From positions 1-54,572 of the forward strand of contig JAFJTR010000131.1 of assembly GCA_022559985.1 (NCBI GenBank): a stretch of DNA of 54,572 nucleotides, in the 5' to 3' direction. The position numbers and the translations under genes are program-made. The DNA is from Parastagonospora avenae f. sp. tritici 18332-5. Taxonomy: Eukaryota; Ascomycota; Dothideomycetes; Pleosporales; Phaeosphaeriaceae. Below are positions 31,727 through 44,244 of the stretch, piece after piece. The number at the start of each line of letters is the position of its first letter. Position 1 is the stretch's first letter. Under the pieces are notes generated by a model. It did not search any database, was not told the origin of the DNA, and saw only the letters and a list, made by a program, of their open reading frames with translations.

Positions 31727-33675
31727 CTAGAAATGTGGCGTGTTCAATGCCATAGCCATCAGCAATCCGGAGATGAGACCGGCACATGGTAGTGTGATGA
31801 TCCAGGACGAAAAGATGAAAGCAATCTGCCTCCAGTTGACAGCACGAACGTCAAAGTTGCAAAGTGCGACGCCAACAGTCGCCCCAGTGAGACACTGAGT
31901 CGTACTGACGGGAAGGCCGAGACGACTGGCGAGCAGGACTGTTATCGCAGCCCCAAGTTCCATTGCAAAACCGCGAGTAGGCGAGACTTGAGTGATTTTG
32001 TTGCCAAGCGAACGCATTACGTTGTAGCCATAAACTGAGAGTACGTTAGTACGGTTCTTAGTGCTGTTCTATTTTTCAAGGTTGGGACGTACTCCAGAAG
32101 CCCATTCCGAGCAACAGACCAGCTATGACCAGGATCCAGACCGGTGTATCAGCTTTAGACGTTACCTCACCGCTCGTGTAGGTATTATAGCTGGCAACCC
32201 AAGGGCCGACGGCGTTCGCAACTATAGTGTTCTCGTTAGTACGTTCCTATATGATGATGTGGTAGGTATAGCTGCTACTTACCGTCATTAGAACCATGAG
32301 CAACAGACATCATCATAGCTGAAGCAACTTGAGCGTAGGTCCAAAGGTGCTCAACTCGGTTATCGTAGACGATTGCGCGAGCATGCACTGCGCCCAGATC
32401 TGGTATCATCTGTTAGCGACGACTGGTTGGCTCAATGAGAATTATGGACCGACTTTTCTGAGTCACAACATCGCGACAAACGCCTTGTAGGAGTATATAC
32501 TTGGTCCAGTTGCCAATCTTCTTGGGAGAGTAGAATGGCAAGTGGCTAACGGGTGTCAACCAACGCTCTCTCGGCTCAGGCTTTCTCGGCACGTGGTGAA
32601 CGAGATGGTCTCTTCGTGGATTAGGAACAGAGAGACCCCGTGGAACACGCTCGGTAGAGTCGTTACTGTGGCTACTGTTTCGGTCGATAGCAGTTGAGAT
32701 ACCATCATTGTGATCATCGGTACCTTTAGCATCGATGCCAGTTGAATTGCCTTTGACATCACCCTCTGCGGGCGGCTTCTCTAAGTCGCTCGTCGAGTCC
32801 TCAATTGATGTATTTGCATAGTAGTCGGTGACAACCTGGTCCCCTTTGCCAGGGAAGTAGATGGGGGGGTTCTCTCGGTATAAAAGAAGTCCGAGTGGGA
32901 TGTGCCATGATCGCATTCGAGCATCGTTCATAACAAGACGGCGGTGGAAGTAGGGAACGAAGAAGAGGTACGCAATAGCCAAAACCCCTCCGGAGACACC
33001 CAGGATGATACCAACTACTTTTCCTGCGCCCATCTCCTCGAAAGATTCAGCATTTGGCAACTCGTCGAGGATAAAGAGGGCCAGAACACCGGCCGTGAAC
33101 GCGAGATACCAGGGGATCAATCTCAGGCCCCATTTGAGCGGATCCTTCCTCTCGAGAACAAGGTATTTGACGGTGAGGAAAAGAGTGGCAGCGAAGCCGG
33201 CCGCGAGGAGTGGTGCAATAGCCCAAGAAGCAGCGATCTGGGAGAGACTGCCACCCGACCAAGCCCACTTCAAAGGAGTCCGCGCTGCAATACCTGCGCC
33301 CGCAAGCGCACCGACGACGGTCTGAGTAGTGCTTACGGGCATGCCGTAAAGTGTAGCGATCGTGAGGAAAGTGGCGCTTCCAACCTCAGCACAGCCCATC
33401 ACTAACATAAATGTTGGGGGAACAGGCTGAAATTTCGTTAGACCGAAGACACCGCTCTTGATAGTCGATGTGACACGAGATCCGAGAGCCACTGCGCCAA
33501 GGAATTCAGTAAAACATGCTAGAATGCCTGCCTGCCACATCTTTAAAGTCTGCGCCGCCACAGACGTGGCATAAGAGTTTGCCACATCGTTCGCACCATT
33601 GGAAGCTGATGAGAAGACGAAAGCAATGGTTGTGATTGCGAGAATCCAGCTGTACTTCTGAAGAGCCGGAGCCAT
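31727..33675 (-). CDS. PHO89-like Na+/phosphate symporter (PiT family)
   Basis: Four exons: 33675-32454, 32399-32283, 32221-32093 and 32034-31727. Phases agree, giving 591 aa. Both PiT signatures are present: 'NGANDVANSYATSV' near residue 26 and 'HGSNDVANAVGPW' in the C-terminal half. The repeated 'GMPVSTTQ' and 'GLPVSTTQ' motifs lie in the transport helices. A hydrophilic central loop rich in Ser/Asp lies between the two membrane halves, as in fungal Pho89. The protein imports phosphate with Na+ at the plasma membrane, mainly at alkaline pH. The second intron-flanking exons are short but well bounded. Two GCCAAG sites lie upstream. It is followed, on the same strand further up, by the ENA gene. 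No damage seen. Confidence 0.93.
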
Positions 33676-34609
33676 AGCGTCTGGGTCTCACACGAAGGTG
33701 GAGGAGGGTGGGAGTTCGTGGTATTCTCCAAATGAGGTCAAGGCAAGGGTGCTTTAATAACCTTCAGCAGTCGAAATATGACAGTACCACTTGGGTAGCT
33801 GAAATTATAGTTGCGTAGGTGGCAGTGGATAGAAGTGGAGACCAAGGATACTATTGCTTCCAATAGCAGCGGTCATTGAGAGCACATGGGCCATGAGGAA
33901 CATCTTTTGTGGGCTCCATGGACTAGTGACGTCGTTTCCATTAGGGTAATGCCCAGATATCATCCCACCTACTCGATGCATTGACAGGCTTGGGCATTTC
34001 CGCCAAAGGGGTGGCTGAAAGATATCGAACTTCACGGCGAATAAGAAATCGAGGAAGAGAAACGTGGGCAGTCACTGTACAAGACCAAGGGCGGAGTGCC
34101 TTGGCAATTGGCTTGGCAATCATGAGATTTGCCACCTCTCTCAGGCTTGTAGTGTGGGTCTGGTATTCACAAGTTTCCCTATTCACACTGGGTTAACATA
34201 AGCTACCTACAATTTTGAAGCTGCTTCTCGACTTATCATTCTACTTCTTGCGCCAAAGATGACACGGTAAGCGTTGACATGAACGTTCTCTCGTTCGGCA
34301 CGCGCGACATTATTCACGCCCGAGACAAGAAAGTTGCAGGAAAAGGCAGAAGTAAATGTAAATCGATTTATAATCACCTACTCCATGACACAGGACCACA
34401 AAATACTATGGTGTTGCAAAAGAGATACTCAAGGGATACCTTGAGAGACTCCTTTATAAGTCCAACATAGGTTATACACCTGATACTACCCAATCAGAAA
34501 ACTCTCGAGTGAATAGTAGAATTCTTTATGGCAAACCACTATGACTCGCAGGGCCTGTTGCGCCTCTCCCTTGCCAAGTGTGGCACATCCGAGGACAGCA
34601 ATCTCCCAC
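33676..34609. promoter_or_regulatory. PHO89 upstream region with a PacC-type site pair
   Basis: No coding gene. CTTGGC (complement of the PacC core GCCARG) occurs at 34100-34105 and 34112-34117, 12 bp apart, about 430 bp upstream of the PHO89 start. The right part must also contain the 3' end of the ENA gene. The site calls are exact matches; function is inferred from the known alkaline-pH control of such transporters. Confidence 0.45.
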
Positions 34610-37600
34610 TTACACTCTTCCATTCGTGTTCTCTGTCTCCCCTACCATGCCGTTACACCCATCGCTGTAATAGCGACCAAAGACCCGATCCTCGACATCC
34701 ACGTTCTTGTCGACCTTACCGGACGTCTTGTGTGTCTTGCGGCGGAAGTAGATCCTCTTGCACCATTTCCATGTTTCCACGCCTGCAAAGAAGATACCCG
34801 AGGCTATAAATACGATACCCCATTCCCAATCAATGGGTGCGTGCTTGAACACCACTGTGTTAAGTACAGGTATGTAAATCAACGGAAACAGTGTGACGAA
34901 ACCAGCGACGATGGCCCAGAAGAGGAATTGATTGCGCCACACATCGAGAGCCCACTGAGTAAAATAGCGTTTGGAGTTGGGCTGCATGCGAAAGAAGGAA
35001 CGACGCATGTCAATCATTTCCCACGCTAGGAAGAGTGCAAACCACGTAAGACAGGCAAACGTAGTAGCGCGGGCACGAAAGACAAGCTCACACGACTCGC
35101 TGTAGGTTTCATTGCAGCCGGTGCCGAGGTTGCCGTCACCAAAGCCGAAGACAACGAGAACAAAGCTGGACAGGCAGAGTAATGTAATCCACAGCCCATA
35201 GACCACCATGTCAACGAGGAACTCCATGGTGAAGATGCCGGTCTTTAGTGACTGAGGCGGGCGCTGTAGGATATCGGGTACGGCTCTTTCAAACCCTAGA
35301 CCCATATCGGGCATACCAGATGTGGCCATAATAATCCAGACAACCTGCACAGGGGCGAGTGGGAACACAGAAAGTCCAGTAGAGTCTTTGAAAGCAAGAC
35401 CAACAAGGAGAGTACCGGCCTGGGCGACGTTCTCCGCGAGAACGTGGAGGACAAACTTCTGGATGTTGTCGAAGATTCGGCGACCTTCCTCGATAGCGGC
35501 CAGGATGGATGCAAAGTTATCATCTGTCAAGACAATATCAGATGCTTCCTAAATGAGGATTAGTGGTGATTCGAAGATAGAGAGCCTTCATAAAGGCTTC
35601 TTCCGTACCTTGGCTACGTCTGAACCAGCTTGTCCCATTGCAATACCAACATCGGCACGCTTGAGTGAGGGTGAATCATTGACACCGTCACCAGTCTGTA
35701 TCGTACGTTAGCGAATCAGTCAAGCGTCGCACAGTGAAGACTTACCATAGCGCAAAACCTTCCTCGACGATGGAGGGCCTCGATCATGCGAACCTTGGTG
35801 CTGGGTGCGCATCTTGCGACTACCAGAGGCAATACAGGTAGTTCATCTACTTGATCGTCCGAGAGACTGTCAAATTCAGTAGCAGTCATGACCAACGATT
35901 TCGCAACGTCCGTCGAAATGCGCTTCATGCGGTCAGCAGAAGGCAAAATACCAACTTCAATCGCAATGGCTTTGGCAGTCTCTGGGTGGTCACCAGTAAG
36001 CATATGCACCTCAATCCCTGCCTCGTGGCACTGGCGTACAGCGGGAGCGGATTCTGGTCGGGGAGGGTCGTATAGCCCGATCAGCCCGCGGAATACCAGT
36101 TCAGACTCGACGGAAACACGATCAACCTCAGCTCCTCTCTGGACCTGGTTGGGATACTCCTTGCTAGCTAGAGCTAACACACGCAGACCAAGACCAGCCA
36201 AAGCCTCCATGTTCTGCAGGATCTCCTCGCGGAAGTCATCAGTGACCTCTTGAGCGCCTTCTTTGTCATCGGTGAGATACGTTGTGCAGCTCTGTATGAC
36301 TCGCTCAACAGCCCCCTTAGTAAAGACGAAGTTACCGCTCGAATGCTTCATGATCACTGACATGCGCTTGACGTCCGAGTCGAAGGGAAGCTCTACCAGA
36401 TCATCCCACTGTGCCGACTCTCCCTTGACAAGGTCGGTACGATTCATCCCAAAGCGAGCTGCAAACACCTGGATAGCTATCTCGGTGGGGTCACCGTGAG
36501 CTTCCCACACACCATCGTCTTTCTTCTTTACAGCCGCGAGATTGGCTAAAGACGCAACGTTGAGGAAGTGTTGAAAGCGACCATGTTTGTGTCCATCAAT
36601 CTTCTCTAACGAGACGACATCACCGCAAGAAGAGCCGCCAGCCTTGAGATCAATCTTTCGAGGTGCGCCAGGGCCGAAGTAGACGTCGCCGTCTGTGGGA
36701 TCCTGCGGAGCGGTAGAGTTCTCAACGGTGTATGTTCCAACGCCTGGGATCCATGCACCACGGGCGATCATCTTACCCTGGGTTAGTGTTCCAGTTTTGT
36801 CAGAACAAATATCTGTCACACCTCCAAGGGCTTCCAAAGATTTGAGATTCCGTACGATAACATGGCGTTTTACCATGCTCTTGGTACCAGCTGCCATGGT
36901 GATAGTAAGGACAACTACCAAGCTAGCTGGGATCATAGACAAGCCCGTAGCCACTGCATAGATGATAACTTCCTGTCTGGTATTGAATTTGTTTGCTCCG
37001 AGGACGATGATCGCGCATACGACAGCTATTCCAAATAGCAGCATAGCGAGCTTAGATAGCTTTCTCTGTAAAGGAGTCCCGACATTGAGGCCAAGGAATC
37101 GCCCGATAGCATCAGTGAAAGTGAGCGTGTATGCCTCGAGGTAGCGGTGCGGTTTCGCTTTGCCATTCTTTTCGCGCTTCACTGGTCGAACCTTGGATTT
37201 GGTCTCGCGCAGCTGAACAGCAATAGCACCAATCTCAGTATACTGTCCAGTAGCAAACACAATGCCCTTGGCGCGACCTTTAGTGACGTTGGACGAACTG
37301 TAGGCTACGTTGAGGCGATCACCAGGGCCAGTCTTCTCCGGAAAAGTTGCTTCTTCCACTTTCCGAACTGGCAGTGACTCACCAGTCAGTAGAGCCTCAT
37401 CCGTCTCGAAATTGACTGCTTCAAACACTCTAACATCTAATTAGCTCGAGAAGAGGGAGATGTAAAAAGAAATCGGGCTAACCTTATGTCGGCGGGAACA
37501 GTATCGCCTGTCTTGACTTCGATCACGTCACCAGGGACGACTTCCGCTGATGGAACAGTGACCTGTCGGCCCTCTCGAATTAGACGCGCAGTCGGTGAGC

Positions 37601-38000
37601 TCAAAGAACGCAAAGAGTCCATCGTCTTCTCAGCGGACCACTCCTGGAAGAAACCAACAATTATGTTGAGGAGTATTACAGCAGTGACAACCCCGCCTTC
37701 GATCCATGAACCAATACCAAAACTGACCGCCATGGCAAGAATCAACACCAACGTCATTGCGTTTGCGATCTGCGCAATGAGGATCTTGATGGGGGACACG
37801 CCTTCCATTTCTCCTAGTTCGTTTGGGCCATAGTCTTCGAGACGACGCTTAGCTTCGGCGTTGTTCAGACCGTTCCAGGTCTCGGTCTTCAATTCACTCA
37901 CAGTTTGCTCGAGAGTGAGACTATGTGGAGGTTGGGATAAGGATTTGTTGGACTGCCCGCTAACATGGCCCTCGAGAGATGCTGGTTTGTCTTTTCCCAT
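34610..38000 (-). CDS. ENA-type Na+/K+-exporting P-type ATPase (type IID)
   Basis: Four exons: 38000-37483, 37429-35746, 35695-35609 and 35548-34610. Phases agree, giving 1075 aa, the usual ENA length. The ATG is 'MGKDKPASLEG'. It has 'LTGES' (188-191), the phosphorylation motif 'DICSDKTGTLTQGKM' (Asp near 383), 'MLTGDHPETA', and 'TGDGVNDSPSLKRADVGIAM' across the third exon. The C-terminal six-helix block follows. The CSDKTGTLTQGKM form and overall layout indicate the fungal ENA group, not SERCA or Pma1. It pumps Na+ (and K+) out of the cell, essential at high pH and high salt. A promoter block 93-209 bp upstream is shared with the kinase gene at 44-46 kb. It is divergent from the antiporter gene. 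No damage. Confidence 0.94.
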
Positions 38001-39018
38001 CGTGGCGATGTGGGAAGAGCTCAAGTACGTTACTATGCGTGGTGGATCTACTCTTCTGTGTAGCTAATATTCCGATTTTCTTCGGGATCTTATCCTGCGG
38101 GCTCTACCGTAGACGCGGTTGTTGGGATACTTGTGGAGAGTTGAATCCATAAAGTCTTCAGGACGGGAGGTGGAACAGACTTCTCCTCCTGGTTTGTGCC
38201 TTGATTGGCGAGGAGAGCAGATCTGAGCAGTAGCGGGGATAAGTTAAGCAGCTTGGGTTGGTAGCTTAAAGCAGTTTGGATGGTAAGAAACGGAAGGTAG
38301 AGTTCTGTAGAAGATTGTTTTCCAATGACAGATGAGCAATGTATGAAGAAACATCGAAATTTCACCCGCAAAGCAATAGGCGGTTTATGCAACATATTCG
38401 TTACGTAGGGATTGCTGCCAAGCATTACGTGGTACCACATGGACTGACGAACGGCCGTTCGCGGCAACTGCCAAGCTTACGTACAGACTTTTTCTCATGG
38501 CCAAGTCAGCTTCGGCCGTGCTACCAGCCATTGAGAGCCATTGGGGATCTGCCGGTATCCCATGTCGCTTGACTTCGACACTTGTGCAGGTTAGTATATC
38601 GGATAAAGCGGAACTCATTCCTTGGCACAACAAGATCAGCACTCTGACAGTCTTGGCTATGCGCATTGTCTCCGCGGTCCACAGCACGTTCTTCACAGCC
38701 GTGTTTCCGTAGTAACAATAACAATCGCTACGCTCAAAACTGCTGGTGACACTACCAACCCGAGTAAGCTCAACACACGCACCGACATTCCGCTTGTTAC
38801 GGCACCTTCGGCGTGTTACTACAGACCTTATGCAAATTATGCAATCACTAGTGTGCTCTGTCATCAAGACTCTGATGACGTCACGTAGTGCCTGGGCGTA
38901 ATGGCCTGAGGGCTTGGACACCTTTTGTGTTGTGGTCGGTTGCGCCAGGACTTCACTTGAGCCCTGCAACGCAAATCTCTTGTGCCCAGGTGCTTGCCCA
39001 GCAGCGATCGAATCGACC
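38001..39018. promoter_or_regulatory. Divergent promoter region between ENA and antiporter genes with six PacC-core sites
   Basis: Exact GCCARG cores on either strand lie at 38417-38422, 38470-38475, 38500-38505, 38621-38626, 38652-38657 and 38944-38949. About one would be expected by chance per kilobase. The cluster sits between two Na+-extrusion genes transcribed away from each other. PacC activates alkaline-expressed genes through this core in Aspergillus; use here is inference. Confidence 0.5.
38093..38209 (-). promoter_or_regulatory. Promoter block shared with the HAL4-like kinase gene (ENA copy)
   Basis: On the plus strand it begins TCCTGCGGGCTCTACCGTAG. It contains GGTGGAACAG.CTTCTCCTCC near 38169-38189 and ends in GATTGGC (inverted CCAAT box) at 38203-38209. 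The copy at 45968-46083 has the same elements in the same order, with only about one base difference in total length. The proximal edge is 93 bp from the ENA ATG. Confidence 0.7.
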
Positions 39019-40679
39019 ATGACCTCTTCAGGTGCCGTTACGGCCCCGTTCTTACAGTACCATGAGCCCGAAAGTATGTCTTACCTTTCCATTCCTTGTA
39101 CTAGCAATTTTTGAAAACAGTGGAAGCTCGACTGACAAAGTGCTAAGTTGTTGATATCCTGATCTTGATCTCATTTTTCACATTCCTTTGGATCTCTGAG
39201 TACATTTCCGCCAAATTCATCCGTGCTGGCATCATTGGGCCAATAGCAGTCGGCATCGTCTATGGCGAGCCAATAGCCAACATCCTGCACCATGACTGGG
39301 CGGAGACATTCCTCTACCTTGGCTATGTTGGACTCATCCTCATCATTTTTGAGGGTGGATTGTCTACCCGACTCGACTTGCTCAAGGCAAACATCACGCT
39401 GTCCATCTTGGGCGCTGTGACTGGTGTGGTTTTTCCAATTGCATTCAGTTATCTGATACTGTTCCTCGGATTCGGCTACGGTGCTGTGGAAACATTTATC
39501 ATCGGTGCTGCTCTCAGTACAACGAGCCTAGGCACAACTTTCGCCGTAATCTCAAGCGCCTCAAAGAGTGTAGACCTGAGCCAAACACGTGTGGGCGCTG
39601 TGCTTGTCAGCGCCGCAGTCATCGACGATGTCACAGGTCTGGTCATGAGCAGCGTCATCCATGACCTGGGAGAAATTTCTGGCGGAGGCAGTGTCAATCT
39701 AGGATGGCTGATTGGAAGACCTATTGTGGCTTCTGCTGCGATGGCGTTACTCACACCGATCCTCACAAAATGGGTTTTCGCTCCCTTCTTCCAGAAATTC
39801 GTCGAGCACCACTTCGCCAAGTTTGACCATCTGTCCAACATCACGCTCATGATCCTCGTCTTGTCGGCTTTCATCTCGATTGCTTCGTACGCCGGTACAT
39901 CTATACTGTTCGGGGCTTTCCTCGCTGGCACGTTTCTGACGTATCTTCCATCCAAACACCCCGAAGGTCCCTTCGTAGTCATGTCACGTGAGGAGGGCGA
40001 GCGCTCAAAGCACAAGTCGCCAACTTTTGTACACACGTTCGAATGCTATTGTTTAGACGCGCAGCAATATGTTCTCGCACCACTTTTCTTCGCTAGCATT
40101 GGGTTCGCAATTCCATTCTTGGATCTCTGGACGGGAGAGGCAATTTGGAAAGGCGTCGTCTACACCTTGCTCATGCTGTTTTGCAAATTCATAGTAGGAT
40201 TATGGATCCCCATATGGTCTACAATGCAGCACGACCCGACAAAAGTTAAAGAGTGCTCGTTACAAGGATCTGGCGAGGAAACCGACCGACCATTGGAGAG
40301 GACCCTTTCTTCACACCATGCACCATCTCGTAGCGCTACTCTCAAGTCTTCATTCTCGCCCGCGCTCCTACTGGGTATGGCCATGGTTGCGCGTGGAGAG
40401 ATTGGTCTGTTGATTGTGGAGATCGGGTACAACAACACGTCCTATGTCTCTTCGGACGGTTTCATCACTGCCATCTGGGCGATCTTGCTGAACACCATCA
40501 TCGGGCCTGTTTGTGTTGGGTTGCTTATCAAGTACAGGGGGAACGCGATTGGAGACGGTCCCTGGGGTCTGGTGCCTGGGCCGAACCATACGATCGAGCG
40601 TGAAATGAGGGAGAGGCGTGAGAGGCGCATGGAAGCACAGATGGAAGATGAAACCGCGGCAAGGATGGGATATAATTAA
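39019..40679 (+). CDS. Na+/H+ antiporter (CPA2, NhaA/NapA-like fold)
   Basis: Exon 1 is 39019-39073, the intron 39074-39147 (GTATGT...GTGCTAAG) and exon 2 39148-40679, giving 528 aa. It starts 'MTSSGAVTAPFLQYHEPE'. Multiple membrane helices include 'RAGIIGPIAVGIVYGEPIA' and 'LILIIFEGGLSTRLDLL'. 'IGAALSTTSLGTTFAVIS' is the crossover region, and 'AAVIDDVTGLV' carries the paired Asp (near 178-179) of electrogenic CPA2 exchangers. 'MVARGEIGLLIVEIGYNN' is the conserved C-terminal helix motif. A hydrophilic loop with Ser/Arg (about residues 390-420) splits the last helices and the tail is basic. It exports Na+ (or K+) for protons; whether at the plasma or an inner membrane cannot be read. Intact. 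Confidence 0.92.
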
Positions 40680-41320
40680 GGTATTATGTTCGAATATCCA
40701 AACTAAACGTGTTTGGCCATGATCAATGAATTGGTTTCTCTAGCAGTATAGCTGAACGCTACCTTCCTGAAGCTATCTGTTCCCAAAGGAAAGAAGTGGC
40801 CTAGGTGTTGGATGCTGTTTTGGGCACCCTCCAATTGCTCTGGCAAATGCAAAATAGGTGTTCTCCTGAAATAGGCGGGTCTCAAATCATGGCTGAACCA
40901 TTGTAACCAGAATGGTCGTTATGATGGCAGAGGCTAGCATAACAACTTGCTTCACCACAGGGCATTTTCTAGTAATTGGTAATATTTTCATATTCACTCG
41001 AGCGTAGGATGTACATGCTCCTCTGGAGCATGCCTCCTTGCCTGGGATTGGCTATCTTGTCAGAGGAAGCAATGCAAGGGCATAATTAGCGGTGCCATGA
41101 ACCTCGAAGACTTCCGTCTGGCCCGGCTGTGGCATCTTGGCATCTTGACATCATTGCTCTCGGCAATAGGGACCCGCTATACACACGCGCCTTCCTACAA
41201 GGTGACACTACTACTGGCGCTGGCCTCAGCAGTTGCTGTACTCACATTCGCTATTCTACCGCTCAACGAACAACTATCCTTTTCAGGCTTTGCGCATATC
41301 TTTATCAACTGGACACCAAA
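40680..41320. other. Intergenic upstream of the transcription factor gene
   Basis: No separate gene. The frame at 41129 simply runs into the transcription-factor exon and lacks its own ATG-supported start. One PacC-type core (CTTGGC) lies at 41136-41141, and an inverted CCAAT (ATTGG) lies near 41048. Confidence 0.45.
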
Positions 41321-43579
41321 ATGGAGATCTCAACTTCTAAGGCTACCGACGTCCGTATCATGACTCCGAGCCAGTCCAGGCAGATCGAAAGCCTGCAGGC
41401 ACAGGAGAAGGTTATTGTCGGCACACAAAAAGGTCCAATTAACGACAACAATACACGCCAACAGAACGTACCCACCACTTCAACAAACGTAAAGCGTCGT
41501 AGAGTGAGCCGGGCCTGCGATGCATGCCGAGGAGGGAAGATCAAGTGCGACGGCAAGCAGCCATGCACTCATTGCACCGTGTACAACTGTGGTCGGTCGT
41601 CCTTTGCATCATCTGCATCATACCCTTGCTTGGTCGCCAACTGATACTGTCTAGACTGCACTTTCGATCAGCCGTCTAAGCGCCGGCGCCTTGTCACGCC
41701 ACAGTATGTTGAGAGCCTCGAAACTCAACTGAATCGAGCAAAGGCGTTACTCTCGATTGTCTGTCCGATTTTGAATCTACAGAACGACAGTATCGAATCA
41801 CATTTGCAGACTGCTACCCAACTCCAGTCTTTGTTAAGAGCTCCAGGCACTCGTCAGATATTGCGCGACTCCATCGTGCTACGTGATGCTGAGAGATCAC
41901 CATCCCTGCACCAAGGGTGCGTGGTAGAGCCCGGGAGCCTGAGTTTTGTCCAAGAGGAAGTGAGCGATATTCATCACAACTATCACACTCAGCTTAGGCT
42001 TCAGGGGCATGCTGAGAGTGTGATCGAGCCGCCCTCAGGGGATTTGTTGCCCTTTGCAAGGCGCCGGCTCGTGTCTCCGACGCACGATACTCCCGTTCTT
42101 CGTTCGGTTGCCGTTCCAGCCGAAGATTTACGATTACAGGATATTGATTTGCCTTGCAGAATGGTAGCTCAGAGGCTGTGCGAAAAAGCCCTTCTCGGCT
42201 CCAGTACCTTGGTACACGTTGTTCATGTCCCTACCTTCAATCAGTCCATGAAACGGATATACGAATTCTCGCCAGAGGAGCATGGAGTTACAGAGAGAAC
42301 CTTTCTGCCACTACTCTATGCCGTTCTCTCGTTCGGCGTCCTTCTCTCAGATGAAGTCGATCTTGCAAAGCTTGGCTACAAGACATCTATGAATGAAGGG
42401 TCTGCATCAACCCTCCTCTTCGCAGATCGCTTCTACTAATGTTTTACAGAGTCAAGTATTTCCGGGCTTGCCGCCGATTGTTGCACGTTGCCGACTGCAA
42501 TGATCTGACATCCTTGCAAGCAATTGTCTTCATGATCCAGTTTTCGCTGGCGTTCACCAAGCTGTCTACCTGCTACTCATACATTGGAGTCGCTCTACGA
42601 TCAGCCTTGCACATGGGACTACACCGGTCGTCCAGTGCAAGCTTCAATCAGATCGATGTTGAGGTCCGAAAGCGTCTGTTCTGGGCTATACGCAAGATGG
42701 ACACCTATATAGGCACGATGCTGGGACTGCCTATATTCCTCAGCGACGAAGACGTCAACCAAGACTGGCCGATCGAAGTCGAGGACGACCACATTACTGC
42801 AACAAGGATACAATTAACGCTTGGTGGGGACATGCCTGTTCTCGTTGCATCAAACGCTCACACCAGGATCATCCAGATTTTTGCGAAGATATGCAAGCAC
42901 ATGTATCCGATCAAAGGCTCAAGATCAGGCACGCCTTCCATGACTGGTATGGTAAGCTATTTGAACATCATGGAACTTGAGAACGACTTGGAGAGATGGC
43001 TTTGTGACCTCCCCTCGGCCTTCAAGATTGGAGGAGTGGGGTACGATCAGAAGTCTATACCCCTTATGGACGCAGTCAGGTAATGATTTTAGACAAAGAG
43101 TTCCGGCTCTGCTCCGGATGGCATACTGTCACGCACAAATGCTGCTTTACCGCCCGTTCCTACACTACATTTCGCAGTCGTATACAGCTCGGCACATTGA
43201 TCAACGCGCGATAGCATACGCCAATGCATGCATCAGCGCATCGCAGGAAATCATGCACATTGCGATTGACATGAAGCAGCAAGGGCTTCTTGTTACAGCA
43301 GATTGGCTTACAACATATAGCACCTTCTCTGCAGTTGTGGCCATTCTCGACTTTGTCACAGAGAATCCACACAATCCTGTCACTTATGATGCATATCAGG
43401 ACGCAGTTGGGGGTAAGGACGTGCTAGCGTACCTTGCAAAACGAAGTGTGGCTGCAGGCAGGTGCGCTCGTAGCCTCGATGTACGTTGCTAGAGAGGTCG
43501 GTAGGCCATGACGGCATGCTAATGTGACTCTCAGATTGCATTCGGCAGATTGCCCAAAGAGGTGAAACGAGACGCATAA
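41321..43579 (+). CDS. Zn2Cys6 transcription factor with fungal TF domain (PF04082)
   Basis: Five exons: 41321-41591, 41655-42399, 42450-43040, 43093-43480 and 43535-43579. All phases agree, giving 679 aa. The binuclear zinc cluster spans the first splice site: 'RACDACRGGKIKCDGKQPC' then 'THCTVYNC|DCTFDQP', with basic 'SKRRR' behind it and a short coiled coil ('ESLETQLNRAKALL'). The PF04082 middle domain includes 'LGYKTSMNEG', 'SLQAIVFMIQFSLAF', 'ALRSALHMGLHRS', 'RKRLFWAIRKMDTYIGTM' and 'MLLYRPFLHYIS'. The 43041-43092 intron removes what otherwise looks like a frameshift. The general type resembles XlnR-like/PF04082 regulators. Its place inside a block of transporters suggests it controls them, which is inference. 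Intact. Confidence 0.9.
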
Positions 43580-44244
43580 CTTACGGACACAGAAACGAGT
43601 GATAACTAAATGGCGTTACACGCTTCCCAGCATTGTTTTTAATCCTTCCAGAAAGTATCTGGAATTTTTCGAGTGTGTGTATCACGAAATACGGTATAAA
43701 GTCTGCTCGAAGTCATCCTCTGCCCCACACCGCATCTACAACTGTCGGTGGATCATGGAACATCTTCAATCTTTGTGGTAGATAGCTAAACAACGCTGTT
43801 TGAGCCATATAGTCATGACAGGCCATGTGTCTCTGAAGATCTTCTTATCGGCGGTATCAACAGTGCCATTAATTATAAGTTATCCGTCTACCTTGGACAC
43901 GTTCACATAGCTCATAAGTAGAACAAGCAACACTTCCTTATGCCTATGAAAGAGAAGACGAAATCTTCCACAAGCCATTCTACAGTAATATATAACTACG
44001 TGCAACTACATGGATCATATGACAATGGGATCCAAAATGAGTGACGACCGAAATAAGGATGCTGTCAACATTTGTACACTACCAACGGGTAAAGCTACAT
44101 GAGGCAGTCTGTGCAAGCAGCACGAATATGTTATTCAATTTCATAAAGCAGGGGAAGCTTTTAACTAAACACAATTATTTGCTGTGAAGCAGATGTCGCC
44201 AGCGCTGACTTAGGTGCCGATCCTCTGAGTGCAACCTAGCGTGC
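43580..44244. other. Intergenic between convergent genes
   Basis: No gene seen. AT-rich, holding the 3' ends of the transcription factor (plus) and the kinase (minus). Confidence 0.45.

Noticed and set aside
32400..32453. TAA stop inside the PHO89-like gene after the first exon
   Set aside because: A 54-nt intron (GTCGGT...GCTAAC...CCAG) removes it and keeps phase; the gene is intact.
34610..38000. SERCA-type or H+-ATPase identity for the P-type ATPase
   Set aside because: The motif context (CSDKTGTLTQGKM), length and loop layout fit the ENA (type IID) group better.
42977..43092. Apparent frameshift/stop in the transcription-factor gene
   Set aside because: An intron 43041-43092 (GTACGA...TAATGATTTTAG) removes the stop and restores the frame exactly, joining 'KIGGVG' to 'QRVPALLRM'.
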